Below, piece after piece: positions 1 through 6,973 of a stretch of 13,371 nucleotides of DNA. The notes under the pieces are model-generated. The model worked only from the letters and a program-made list of their open reading frames with translations. It was not told the DNA's origin and did no database searches. The DNA comes from Candidatus Bathyarchaeota archaeon (GTDB taxonomy: Archaea > Thermoproteota > Bathyarchaeia > RBG-16-48-13 > GCA-020345945), in assembly GCA_020345945.1 (NCBI GenBank), contig CP070773.1, positions 1,016,337 to 1,029,707 of the forward strand, in the 5' to 3' direction. Numbering within the stretch: the first letter of the stretch is position 1; each line of letters starts with the position of its first letter. The position numbers and the translations under genes were made by a program.

Positions 1-863
1 AGTTTGACATTATCTTGGATCCCAAGTTGTGACACGAGATTTCTGATGAGGCCTTCCTGATCGCCGCTTCCCAGGATCACAAGCTTGACATCAGGGACTT
101 CCTTAAGGATCATAGGCATCGCTCGAACCAAAGTGTCAGCTCCCTTGACCCAAGTGAGTCTGCCGATGAAGAAGATCATAGGGTCGCTTCCTACACCAAG
201 TTCTTTCCTGAATGTGGAAATCTCGCCTTCAGAGAAATGGGTTATGTCATACTTCTTCTCGTCAACGCCATTATGAACTACTCTGATTTTCTTCTCATCG
301 TATCCAATCGACATGAGATGATCTCGCATAGCATAACTTACTGTGACAGTGAGGTCAGCTACTTGACCACCGAGTTTCTCCAGGTTCTTTATGGTGGGAG
401 AACCGTCTCTTGTCCTCCCTTCTTCGGTAGAGTGGATGTGAAATACAAACGGTTTCTCGATGGCTCTCTTGCATATTATTCCAGCCATCACAGAGAGCCA
501 ATCATGTGCAACGACTAAGTCGAATCGTCTTCGATTCGTCTTGACCAGCAGGTTTGCTGCCTTGGACGCTGATAAGATGTTGTAGGTAAGAACCTCAGCA
601 AAGTAGTTCTGAGAGCCTAGAGGCCAGTACTGGACATCTCCAGGTACTATGGCAGGAAGTAGATCTATCGCATCGACCAGAAGAGGTCGATGGGTCTCAA
701 CCCCTTCGAACAGATCGCTTGTCAGCGCATCTCCTGGGTTTTTGGCAAAAACCGAGACACTGTTTCCCATTCTAGCAATACGTCTTGACATTTCGAATGA
801 ATATGTTCCTAATCCTCCGGCAAAGAAGGGAGGAAACTCATATGAGAAATAGAGAAGGTTCAT
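1..863 (-). CDS. GT4/GT5 glycosyltransferase, glycogen-synthase-like (C-terminus cut off)
   Basis: The frame opens with ATG at 863 and stays open to the left edge, giving the first 287 residues; the C-terminal part lies outside the window. The N-terminus MNLLYFSYEFPPFFAGGLGT has the donor-binding G-G-L-G-T loop (residues 16-20) of GT-B glycosyltransferases of the glycogen/starch synthase type. A His-Asp-Trp lies at 120-122. VHNGVD (196-201) marks the switch to the second Rossmann domain, followed by GRLTWVKG (234-241) and VILGSGD (262-268). The family moves sugar from a nucleotide sugar to a glycan in the cytosol; glycogen or a related alpha-glucan is my inference. The upstream nucleotidyltransferase on the same strand could supply the activated sugar. 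No strong SD is visible, but the ATG overlaps the stop of a small upstream frame (ATGA), so translational coupling is possible. Family is confident; exact donor and acceptor are not. Confidence 0.88.
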   Translation of the reverse strand, partial: MNLLYFSYEFPPFFAGGLGTYSFEMSRRIARMGNSVSVFAKNPGDALTSDLFEGVETHRPLLVDAIDLLPAIVPGDVQYWPLGSQNYFAEVLTYNILSASKAANLLVKTNRRRFDLVVAHDWLSVMAGIICKRAIEKPFVFHIHSTEEGRTRDGSPTIKNLEKLGGQVADLTVTVSYAMRDHLMSIGYDEKKIRVVHNGVDEKKYDITHFSEGEISTFRKELGVGSDPMIFFIGRLTWVKGADTLVRAMPMILKEVPDVKLVILGSGDQEGLIRNLVSQLGIQDNVK

Positions 864-1011
864 CTGCCAGTCCTGTCTAAGACCGTGAGGGAAACTGTAA
901 AAGCGTTTGCTTTGAAAGAGTCTCTCGGATGCCTTCCAACAATCATGAAAGGAGTTCTAAATGGATCCTCTAAACCGCTTCTTTGGGCTCCTTCAGATCA
1001 CGCTCTGTCAT
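860..1011 (-). pseudogene. Possible small ORF (~50 aa) split by a frameshift
   Basis: On the minus strand an ATG at 1011 opens a 13-codon frame (MTERDLKEPKEAV) ending in TAG at 970-972. The neighbouring frame then stays open with protein-like content (EDPFRTPFMIVGRHP, then KANAFTVSLTVLDRTGR) and ends in TGA at 860-862, overlapping the glycosyltransferase ATG. A single-base shift near 972 would join them into one protein of about 50 residues. A TATA-like stretch (GTATATTTA) lies about 20 nt upstream of the ATG. I do not recognise the protein. It could be a decayed or error-split small gene, or the downstream half alone (ATG at 946, 28 aa) could be a coupled leader ORF. It may equally be chance. 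Confidence 0.3.
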
Positions 1012-1050
1012 AGTTGAGGACTGTAAATATACGATCTGAGATAGGGACTT

Positions 1051-1076
1051 AGACTGTAACCTCCTATCTACAGTCT
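1051..1076 (-). terminator. Inverted repeat just after the nucleotidyltransferase stop
   Basis: AGACTGTA (1051-1058) and TACAGTCT (1069-1076) form a perfect 8-bp stem with a 10-nt loop, starting 4 nt past the stop codon of the minus-strand nucleotidyltransferase. No T-run follows, so a classical terminator is not proven. On the transcript strand the loop reads GATAGGAGGT and so exposes a GGAGG anti-SD-complementary core. An mRNA 3'-end or processing hairpin in the intergenic part of a two-gene transcript is also possible. Confidence 0.45.
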
Positions 1077-1079
1077 GTC

Positions 1080-2348
1080 TTAATGATATTCTCCTTCATA
1101 AGATCCTTCAGTCAAACTCAAGTGAGGCCAAATCTTTGCGCCTTTCAAGATGCTGCCGGCTGCGATTCGAACATCGTCACCAATCACCGAGACTGCAGAT
1201 ATTCTCGTCGACTTGGTGGATGTGGATTCTACCACAGCATGCCTACCAACTATGCTTTTGTGGATCGCGGCACAATCACCTATATGAACTCTGTCCATAA
1301 CCGCCGAATCTTCAATAACTGTATCCTTTCCTATCTTCGTGAAATTGTCTATGCACGAATTGGATATTCGTACACCCTCTTCTATTTGGCAGTGCCTTCC
1401 TATGAGAACTGGTTCTTCCAAATCGATCTTTCCGTTTTGTATCATCCTCACAATTCTTTCTCTCCTGATGATCGATTCAGGACTTTCACCCTGGATCCAG
1501 AGTCGTCTGTCAGGAGAGACTCGTCCTTGAAAGGCACATATGCATTCTACGCGACCCCTCAGTATGTCGTACAACGCGTCAAGATACCGTTCCGGAGTGC
1601 CGAGATCGTACCATCCTTTCTTAATCTCATAGCCATACACCTTTTGACCTGAACGGATTAGATAGGGAATAAGGTCATAACCGAAATCTAGTCGTCCATT
1701 TTCACAAACCATCTTGTTTATCTCTGTATCCTTCATAATTTCCCTAATCTCTGGGCTGAAGAGATATAATCCAGTGTTGGCTAGATTTGATGGAGCCTCC
1801 TCCTTTCTAGGCTTCTCAACAAATCGATGTATTCGTCCATCTTCGTCTATCTCAGCCACGCCATATCCTTCAACATTCTCAACCTTTTTCAGGCATATCG
1901 CGGCAATGCCCTTCTTCTTTCTGTGGAATCTTAGGAGAGACTCCAGATCTATGTCGAATATGTTGTCTCCCTGCACCCCGAAGAATGGATCCAGAAGGTT
2001 ATAGTATTCCATGGCGATTCTGGCGGAATCAGCGCTTCCACAATCGTCCTCGTTGGGTTGATATTTTATGTGTATTCTTGGTTTGATTTCGTACTTCGCT
2101 GAGTATCCTATTCCTTCTTGGAAGTAATCAAACAGACTCTTGTAGTTCTGGTAACCTTTCACCCCGAATACAAAGTACTTGACGCCTTGTTTTGCCAAAG
2201 TCTGGATAGCAATCTCTATTATCGGTCGGTTAGCTAACCTCACACAAGCTTTCGAAGTCTCAGCTGTGAGGGGCATAAGCCGTTTAGCTTGACCACCAAC
2301 AGGTATTATGACCTTTAAGGTCTTAGGCGTGTATTCCAAGACGCTCAC
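1080..2348 (-). CDS. Sugar-phosphate nucleotidyltransferase with C-terminal left-handed beta-helix
   Basis: This 422-residue cytosolic protein of the NDP-sugar pyrophosphorylase family joins a sugar-1-phosphate to an NTP, releasing pyrophosphate. The nucleotide-binding loop is VIIPVGGQAKRLMPLT (about 13-28), the A-K variant of GGxGTRLxPLT that I recall from archaeal members, followed by ETSKA. The metal-binding aspartate is in GDN (127-129). VEKP (177-180) and WYDLGTPERYLDA (247-259) mark the sugar site. Residues about 315-420 show isoleucine/valine-rich hexapeptide-like repeats, as in GlmU- and GlgC-type left-handed beta-helices. The start is GTG at 2348: no other in-frame start lies upstream, and a TATA box sits about 27 nt before it, so the mRNA is probably leaderless. 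It precedes a glycogen-synthase-like gene on the same strand, suggesting that it supplies ADP-, UDP- or GDP-sugar for it. Substrate specificity cannot be read from sequence. Confidence 0.88.
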   Translation of the reverse strand: MSVLEYTPKTLKVIIPVGGQAKRLMPLTAETSKACVRLANRPIIEIAIQTLAKQGVKYFVFGVKGYQNYKSLFDYFQEGIGYSAKYEIKPRIHIKYQPNEDDCGSADSARIAMEYYNLLDPFFGVQGDNIFDIDLESLLRFHRKKKGIAAICLKKVENVEGYGVAEIDEDGRIHRFVEKPRKEEAPSNLANTGLYLFSPEIREIMKDTEINKMVCENGRLDFGYDLIPYLIRSGQKVYGYEIKKGWYDLGTPERYLDALYDILRGRVECICAFQGRVSPDRRLWIQGESPESIIRRERIVRMIQNGKIDLEEPVLIGRHCQIEEGVRISNSCIDNFTKIGKDTVIEDSAVMDRVHIGDCAAIHKSIVGRHAVVESTSTKSTRISAVSVIGDDVRIAAGSILKGAKIWPHLSLTEGSYEGEYH

Positions 2349-2370
2349 ATCATCAAATTGATATCTCGAC

Positions 2371-2385
2371 GGTATTTACCTTTTC
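2371..2385 (-). promoter_or_regulatory. TATA/BRE promoter of the nucleotidyltransferase gene
   Basis: On the minus strand GAAAAGGTAAATACC combines a purine-rich BRE-like part (AAAAGG) with a TATA-like TAAATA. Its centre lies about 27 nt upstream of the GTG start at 2348, the usual distance from an archaeal TATA box to the transcription start. No SD precedes the start codon, which fits a leaderless transcript. Confidence 0.55.
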
Positions 2386-2723
2386 TTTGGAAAATGTTTC
2401 ATAACACGATAATACAACCGTACTCTAGAGAGATATGCCCAGAGAGAACATTGGAAAAAAGGTTATGATAGATTTCTTTTCCTAGGAATATACCCGAAAT
2501 ACGTCGTTTTTAGTGGTGCGGCCGCCAGGATCTTCTCAAGCATTGAGGGTAGATCATCGGTTATGTGACCGTTTCTAGTCTGTCTGCAAGATCCGTACAC
2601 ATCGTAGGGTCTTACTTACTTACCCGATAGAGTTATGATTTCAGTCTCCACGCCTTATTTCTTCTCTTTTAATATGTGTGATATATGAGAAACTTAATTT
2701 GAAAGCGAACTTTCTTGTTAAGT
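2386..2723. other. Divergent intergenic region between nucleotidyltransferase and nitroreductase
   Basis: I see no convincing gene here. It holds a short tRNA-Gly 3'-end remnant (described separately), a small hairpin CTCAA-GCA-TTGAG at 2535-2547 directly beside that remnant, and AT-rich candidates for the nitroreductase promoter (CTTTTAATATG at 2666-2676 and GATATATGAG at 2680-2689). None of these boxes is clearly better than the others. Confidence 0.5.
2493..2526 (-). repeat. Short third copy of the tRNA-Gly 3' end and its trailer
   Basis: TGGTGCGGCCGCC at 2514-2526 is identical to 6993-7005, the reverse complement of the encoded CCA, the discriminator base, the whole 3' acceptor strand and the first T-stem bases of tRNA-Gly. 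CCCGAAATA at 2493-2501 also matches the tRNA trailer at 6964-6972, but the spacing to the acceptor part is 8 nt shorter. No tRNA can be folded from the flank (no T-loop, no matching 5' acceptor strand). It looks like an old, eroded attachment-site remnant, or a duplicated fragment. Confidence 0.45.
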
Positions 2724-3206
2724 ATGGACTTCACAAAAGTAGTTGAGAAGAGAAGGAGTATAAGACGGTATAAACCCGATCCTGTTCCTGAAGATTTGAT
2801 CAAAGAGATACTTGAATCTGCGAGGGTTGCCCCTTCCGCGAGTAACCGTCAACCCTGCCATTTTATCATCGTCAAGGATTCTGAGAAGAAGAAGGCGCTG
2901 GGGCTCCGCGAATGGGCTGCAGAAGCTCCAGTGATTATTATTGGTTGCACTGACTCATCCTTATCACCCACATGGCACTTGGTTGACTTTGCTATCGCCT
3001 TCGAACACATAATCCTAGCAGCGACAAACCTTGGTCTAGGAACATGCTGGCAGGGAAGACTTGAGAACGAGACGATAAAGAAAGTGCTGAACATACCCGA
3101 CCCCATCAAGGTAGTTGCTGTTACATCTCTTGGCTATCCAGCTGAGTCACCCGAGCCAAAGGCAAGGAAAGCCCTTTCAGAAATGGTTCACTACGAAGAA
3201 TTCTAG
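2724..3206 (+). CDS. Nitroreductase-family FMN oxidoreductase (short form)
   Basis: This 160-residue protein from ATG 2724 starts with MDFTKVVEKRRSIRRYKPDP, the classic R-R-S-x-R-x-[YF] FMN-phosphate motif of the nitroreductase superfamily. SARVAPSASNRQPCHFIIVKD (about 35-55) follows, with the S-N-x-Q-P FMN-contact segment. The C-terminal part has GLGTCWQGRLENETIKKVLNI and VAVTSLGYPAE, the usual sheet and dimer-swapped end. Members use NAD(P)H to reduce nitro compounds, quinones or flavins; some act on iodotyrosine or in cofactor synthesis. The size matches short archaeal homologues rather than the roughly 210-aa bacterial NfsB type. An in-frame TTG at 2715 would add three residues. No SD precedes either start, so a short-leader or leaderless transcript is likely. 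It stands alone, divergent from the nucleotidyltransferase and inside the stretch bounded by tRNA-Gly fragments. Confidence 0.85.
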   Translation: MDFTKVVEKRRSIRRYKPDPVPEDLIKEILESARVAPSASNRQPCHFIIVKDSEKKKALGLREWAAEAPVIIIGCTDSSLSPTWHLVDFAIAFEHIILAATNLGLGTCWQGRLENETIKKVLNIPDPIKVVAVTSLGYPAESPEPKARKALSEMVHYEEF

Positions 3207-3284
3207 CAGTGGTGTCACCTACTTTACGAAGGACGTCGAATAGTTTGAGCATGACAATTCATCAATTAGAGTTTCATTTGAAGT

Positions 3285-3611
3285 ATGAATGCGGGTGAGA
3301 TGCTAGCTAGCTTCTCAAAAGATCGCAAAGAGATGCATTGGAATGGAGGGTCTACCTCCCCATCGACTTACCAGGTATCTCGGCGCTTAGGAAACGGGTC
3401 TTGAAGGAAATAGTTGAACAGCGCCCCCTAGAATGGATGCCTACCGAAACCGAATCAGAAAGCCCTGAAGAATTTTTCACCGTTACTGAACTTCTTGACG
3501 GAGGTTGAATAGGATGACCTAGTCTCTTCATTCGTATGCTTCACACACTGGAAGAAGAGGGTAACTCAAAGTTATTTGGGCAAAGACGAAAAATGGAAGA
3601 AACCATTATAA
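3285..3611 (+). pseudogene. Probable decayed gene of unknown function (two compensating frameshifts)
   Basis: The 450-nt gap between nitroreductase and hydrolase has no intact gene but three adjoining protein-like segments. Frame A runs from ATG 3285 (MNAGEMLASFSKDRKEM). The next frame carries EWRVYLPIDLPGISALRKRV..., ending ...FFTVTELLDGG at TGA 3506-3508. Frame A then resumes at 3513 with DDLVSSFVCFTHWKKRVTQS... to TAA 3609-3611. Shifting out of and back into the same frame is what two indels in one roughly 105-110-residue gene would give. The composition (mixed charged and hydrophobic, no low complexity) looks like former coding sequence. I do not recognise the family. The alternative is that only the 56-codon TTG-initiated middle part (3338-3508) is real, or that all is chance. 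There is no obvious SD. Confidence 0.35.
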
Positions 3612-3659
3612 CAGGAAAGCGAACGAATTACATTATTGACTTTTTGGGGAGTAATATGA

Positions 3660-4391
3660 ATGCTTTCTTCTCCAGGAGAAATCAAACCAGTAGTTCCAGA
3701 GGACGACTCTCGTCTCGTTGTTGACGATATAATTTATCCCGGTGAAACAGGTAGTATTAGTGCACATTTTGCCAGGCCCAAAGGAGATAGGAAACAAGCA
3801 GGTGTAGTCGTTATCCACGAGAATAGGGGTCTTGTCCCACACATTAAAGACGTTGCCAGGCGCGTCGCACTGGAAGGCTTTCTAGTTATTGCGCCAGATG
3901 CCTTATCGCCTGTTGGAGGAACTCCAGAGGATGTCACCGATGTTCCGACGCTGATAAGGAAGATTGACAGAGAAGCGACGATAAAGAATTTCGTCGCTGC
4001 AACAAAGTATCTGAAGACTCACCACCAGTCGACTGGAAAGGTGGGAGTCATGGGCTTCTGCTGGGGTGGAGGAATGTCAAACCAGGTCGCTGTCAACTCT
4101 CCAGACCTAAAGGCAGCAGTCCCATTCTACGGCATCCAACCCGAAGCTGAAGATGTCCCCAAGATAAAAGCCTCCCTGCTTCTGCACTATGCTGGTAATG
4201 ATGAGCGGATCAACCAGGGCATTCCCGCATACGAGTCAGCACTGAAGAAGGCAGACGTGGAATACAAGCTATACACGTATCCCGGTGCTGAACATGGTTT
4301 TTTCAACGACACAGGTTCCCGATACGACCCAGAAGCGGCCAAACTAGCCTGGGATCGAACGATTACATTCTTTAAGCAGAATCTATCCTGA
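3660..4391 (+). CDS. Dienelactone hydrolase family alpha/beta hydrolase
   Basis: This 243-residue protein has the dienelactone hydrolase layout. HENRG (53-57) carries the conserved active-site Glu, the nucleophile Cys134 sits in GFCWGGG (132-138), Asp181 is in GNDERI, and His212 is in EHGFFND, completing a Cys-Asp-His triad. Family members hydrolyse lactones or esters such as dienelactone (carboxymethylenebutenolidase), but many homologues have unknown substrates and no aromatic-degradation genes lie nearby. There is no signal peptide, so it is cytosolic. The start at ATG 3660 is supported by GGGGAG at 3647-3652, 7 nt upstream; an ATG at 3656 is in another frame. Its last 9 nt overlap the end of the convergent radical SAM gene. 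Confidence 0.88.
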   Translation: MLSSPGEIKPVVPEDDSRLVVDDIIYPGETGSISAHFARPKGDRKQAGVVVIHENRGLVPHIKDVARRVALEGFLVIAPDALSPVGGTPEDVTDVPTLIRKIDREATIKNFVAATKYLKTHHQSTGKVGVMGFCWGGGMSNQVAVNSPDLKAAVPFYGIQPEAEDVPKIKASLLLHYAGNDERINQGIPAYESALKKADVEYKLYTYPGAEHGFFNDTGSRYDPEAAKLAWDRTITFFKQNLS

Positions 4392-5549
4392 TGGATTGAC
4401 AGGATCTGGCTTAGTTTCCTTGCTCCATTGGGCGGCTACCATTGAGACGAATGGTTGGCAGTGAGTGAAAAAGCGTTTATAGCCCGCACATAGGTAGTTT
4501 AGTCCCTGTTCTCCATCTCTTGTCTTGAGGAAGCGGTCTTTTGGACAAGCACCGTTGCACATAACCTTGACCTCGCATTCTCGGCAATAGTGTGGCAAAG
4601 TCTCCAGTTTGGCTTTTCCGAATGCTATTTGTGCTGGACTTTCGAGCAGCTTGACTAGCTGAGTCTCTTTTATATTCCCAAGCTGGTGTTCAGTATCTAC
4701 GAAATGGTCGCATGAATAGAAGTCGCCGTTATGTTCGACGACAGGAATGTCGCCGCAGGTCGGTCGGAAGATGCAAAGCGAGTGCTCCTGATTGAAGGCT
4801 GTTCTGGCAGCCTCTTCGAATATCTGCACTTTGACCCGCCCGATATCTCTGTCTATCCACTCGTCGAAGATGGTGCAGAGAAATGTTCCCCAAGCTTGAC
4901 TGGGGACGCTGAGGGAGCTCACTGCGCCTTCGGTGTTAGGCTGATGCTCGACCATAGGTAGGAAGTTTATGTATCTGGCGTTGATCTGCTTGAAGAATCG
5001 ATAGACTTGAAGGGGAAACCTGACATTATACGCGTTTACCACGCATAGTATATCGGTGTAAATGTGGTGCTTCCTCAGGAGTTTATATCCTCGTATCGCT
5101 TGCTTATGAGTAGGCTTCTGGTCCTTGGTAACGCGGAATCTGTCATGAATTTCTTTGGGACCGTCCAAGCTAAGTCCCACAGTAAACCCCTCTGCTGCAA
5201 AAAAGCGGCACCAGGCCTCATCGAGAAGGACCCCATTTGTCTGAATGCCATTAGCGATAAACTGGTCAGGTGGCTGATGCCTGCGTTGCAAGGCTACAAT
5301 CTTATGAAAGTAGTCTAGACCCAGCAGAGTCGGCTCTCCACCATGCCAGGAAAACCTGATAACCCTTTCAGGGGAAGCCTCGATATGCTGGATAATATAC
5401 TCCTCAAGGATTTCTTCGGGCATGCGGAACGGTTCAGCCTTCGGATAGAGATGTTCCTTCTTCAGATAGTAGCAGTAGCTACAGTTTAGATTGCAGACTG
5501 GGCCAATTGGCTTCACAAAAACCTGGAATTCACGAGATGCTCTGACCAT
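4383..5549 (-). CDS. Radical SAM/SPASM protein, anaerobic sulfatase-maturase (anSME)-like
   Basis: This 388-residue protein carries the radical SAM motif CNLNCSYC (Cys19, 23, 26) with CYY after it, GGEP (70-73) for SAM binding, and LSLDGP (127-131). A C-terminal SPASM domain has eight cysteines (259, 265, 280, 322, 325, 331, 335, 354) whose spacing closely follows what I recall for Clostridium perfringens anSME, ligating two auxiliary [4Fe-4S] clusters. Asp281 after Cys280 corresponds to the catalytic Asp of anSME. Such enzymes oxidise an active-site Cys or Ser of sulfatases to formylglycine, an oxygen-sensitive cytosolic reaction, so an anaerobic host is suggested. No sulfatase gene lies in the window; the partner may be elsewhere or the substrate may differ. 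It starts at ATG 5549 with only a weak SD (AGG). It converges with the dienelactone hydrolase gene, overlapping by 9 nt. Confidence 0.85.
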   Translation of the reverse strand: MVRASREFQVFVKPIGPVCNLNCSYCYYLKKEHLYPKAEPFRMPEEILEEYIIQHIEASPERVIRFSWHGGEPTLLGLDYFHKIVALQRRHQPPDQFIANGIQTNGVLLDEAWCRFFAAEGFTVGLSLDGPKEIHDRFRVTKDQKPTHKQAIRGYKLLRKHHIYTDILCVVNAYNVRFPLQVYRFFKQINARYINFLPMVEHQPNTEGAVSSLSVPSQAWGTFLCTIFDEWIDRDIGRVKVQIFEEAARTAFNQEHSLCIFRPTCGDIPVVEHNGDFYSCDHFVDTEHQLGNIKETQLVKLLESPAQIAFGKAKLETLPHYCRECEVKVMCNGACPKDRFLKTRDGEQGLNYLCAGYKRFFTHCQPFVSMVAAQWSKETKPDPVNPSG

Positions 5550-5891
5550 GACCTGTTCCTATTGCCCCCTTCTCTCCATTCCCAGTCCACTGACCTGAAC
5601 GCTTTACGGTTATGAAACTATAACTATTGTTTCTCACGCAAGTTTCACAGGATCGATTGGGCTTCGCCATATCTGTTATTTCGCTACTTTTTTCACCATT
5701 TCTTCTCCTTTACCGGAAAGAAACTTGAAATGAGGCGTTATTGGTGCGGCCGCCGAGATTCGAACCCCAGTAACACCCCCAGTTAGACCCCCACAGAAAT
5801 GCGAATCAAGGTATCCTGCCCAAAACCTCAGAAATGAGAGGATTATGTTCTTATAATGATTCATAATCGTCTATGGACAAGGAGTGATTCA
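5550..5891. other. Intergenic region between radical SAM and methyltransferase genes
   Basis: No gene is visible. On the minus strand AGTTATAGTTT at 5615-5625 is a possible TATA box for the radical SAM gene, implying a leader of about 45 nt. The tRNA-Gly fragment repeat occupies 5713-5767. Directly beyond it are two copies of ACCCCCA, about 5 nt apart (about 5773-5793), of unknown meaning. CTTATAATG at 5850-5858 is a TATA-like box for the methyltransferase; it also reads as a bacterial -10 hexamer but has no -35 partner. Confidence 0.4.
5713..5767 (-). repeat. tRNA-Gly 3'-end fragment, direct repeat copy (attachment-site-like)
   Basis: Bases 5738-5767 are identical over 30 bp to 6989-7018: the CCA, discriminator, 3' acceptor strand, T-loop and inner T-stem of tRNA-Gly plus 4 nt of trailer. 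The match continues for another 25 bp of trailer with 5 mismatches (5713-5737 versus 6964-6988). Beyond 5767 the similarity stops at once, inside the T-stem, and the remaining sequence cannot form a T-stem, anticodon arm or D-arm. This is a fragment rather than a second tRNA. An abrupt break on the 5' side with the 3' end kept is typical of an attR-type site left by tRNA-directed integration. Confidence 0.75.
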
Positions 5892-6875
5892 ATGCCCAAG
5901 CTTATCGCTTTTCTCGTTTTTCTGCTCATCGAGCTTATCTTTCTTCCCTCAACGATTTTGGGCATGATTCTATTTGCGGGTGTCTTCCTGCGGGAGGTTC
6001 GTGGCAAGAATATCTCAATAACGGCGTATGATCCTCTTTTTGCGCACTGGGTATTGGACGCGCTGGGTAAACGAGATGATGAAGCTGCCGGGCGGCTTCT
6101 GTATGCCTTGCCGGGCGGATCACCGGGGCTTCTCGGGTTGGCCTTCGGGCCCACCATGTGGGCGATGCATGTCACAGGCTTCACCATCAAAATGTATGAT
6201 TATCCTGTTCACAGTTCATCCGGCATTTTTGCGATATTGGGTCATCGAACGACGTTCTTTGATGATGCCTTACTCCGTCATCTCGATCATGTAGAGCAGG
6301 TCGTCATCTTGGGCGCGGGTTGGGATACACGCGCCTACGGCATGGCTCGGAGGAAGGGTGTGCGTGTCTTCGAAGTGGATACCGTGGAGACACAGGCGCA
6401 AAAACGCGAATCGCTTGAGAAGGCGAAAATCGACAGCACCGATGTCACTTTCGCCCCAGCCAACTTCAACAAGGAATCCTGGCTGGATGCCCTCAAGCGC
6501 GTGGGTTTTGACCCAGATAAGCCGACCTTCATCCTGTGGGAAGGTGTTACCTACTATCTGGAAGCAGAAGCCGTCGAAGCAACCATCCAGACGGTGGCCA
6601 CACAATTAGCGAAGGGGAGTGCGATTGCTTTTGATTATGCAGCCAAACACATCATAGAAGGCGACGCGTCGCTATTCGTTCGTATAGCTCTTCTAGAGCT
6701 GAGAATCTTCGGTGAACCATGGATGTTTGGTATCAGCACCGACCCCCCGGCAAAAGAACAACTGGTAGAATTTCTGGGGCATAACGGTCTCAAGTTAGCC
6801 GAGTATGAGCCGATAGGCAAAGGAGATAAGAAGCAAAGACTCGATGGCGGTTTAGCACTGGCAGTTAATAACTAA
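5892..6875 (+). CDS. Membrane-anchored class I SAM methyltransferase, leucine carboxyl methyltransferase (LCM) family
   Basis: From ATG 5892 the protein has 327 residues; AAGGAGTG at 5879-5886 is the best SD in its surroundings and favours this start over the in-frame ATG at 5856. Residues 3-33 are one long hydrophobic stretch, probably a membrane anchor. The catalytic part shows the motifs of the LCM/TIGR00027-type methyltransferases: VVILGAGWDTRAYG (137-150, SAM loop), FEVD (160-163, acidic ribose contact), and WEGVTYYLE (216-224). Known relatives methylate carboxyl or hydroxyl groups of proteins or natural products; the substrate here is unknown. It is the only gene between two tRNA-Gly 3' ends, and its codon and base choice looks more bacterial-like than its neighbours (visual impression), so horizontal acquisition is likely. 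Confidence 0.85.
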   Translation: MPKLIAFLVFLLIELIFLPSTILGMILFAGVFLREVRGKNISITAYDPLFAHWVLDALGKRDDEAAGRLLYALPGGSPGLLGLAFGPTMWAMHVTGFTIKMYDYPVHSSSGIFAILGHRTTFFDDALLRHLDHVEQVVILGAGWDTRAYGMARRKGVRVFEVDTVETQAQKRESLEKAKIDSTDVTFAPANFNKESWLDALKRVGFDPDKPTFILWEGVTYYLEAEAVEATIQTVATQLAKGSAIAFDYAAKHIIEGDASLFVRIALLELRIFGEPWMFGISTDPPAKEQLVEFLGHNGLKLAEYEPIGKGDKKQRLDGGLALAVNN

Positions 6876-6956
6876 TCGATGATTGAACGGTTTTTCGTCT
6901 GGAAGGTGTAACTGGAACCCACAGAATTGCATATAGAAAATAATGCTAAAATGGTC

Positions 6957-6973
6957 TTATTTTCCCGAAATAA
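6957..6973 (-). terminator. AT-rich hairpin downstream of tRNA-Gly
   Basis: TTATTT (6957-6962) and AAATAA (6968-6973) form a 6-bp stem around a 5-nt loop about 20 nt past the tRNA 3' end. On the minus strand it is preceded by AAGTTTATTT. It may help end tRNA transcription. Convergent methyltransferase transcripts also reach this point after a TTTTT at about 6892-6896. Confidence 0.35.

Noticed and set aside
1083..1652. 189-codon plus-strand frame opposite the nucleotidyltransferase
   Set aside because: It lies wholly antisense to a well-supported gene and shows no family motif; it is a shadow frame.
1080..2348. GGQAKRL instead of GGxGTRL as an unusual active site
   Set aside because: The A-[KT]-R-L variant followed by ETSKA is, as I recall, usual in archaeal members of this nucleotidyltransferase family.
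5773..5793. Two ACCCCCA copies as the start of a CRISPR or tandem array
   Set aside because: Only two 7-bp units with a 5-nt gap; no further copies and no cas genes. No CRISPR array is visible anywhere in the window.
5738..5840. A second complete tRNA on the minus strand ending at the repeated CCA
   Set aside because: Only the 3' acceptor strand and T-loop are present; the 5' side of the T-stem mispairs and no D-arm, anticodon arm or matching 5' acceptor strand follows.
5852..5857. Bacterial sigma70-type promoter (TATAAT) before the methyltransferase
   Set aside because: No -35 hexamer at 16-18 nt; the same bases read equally well as an archaeal TATA box.
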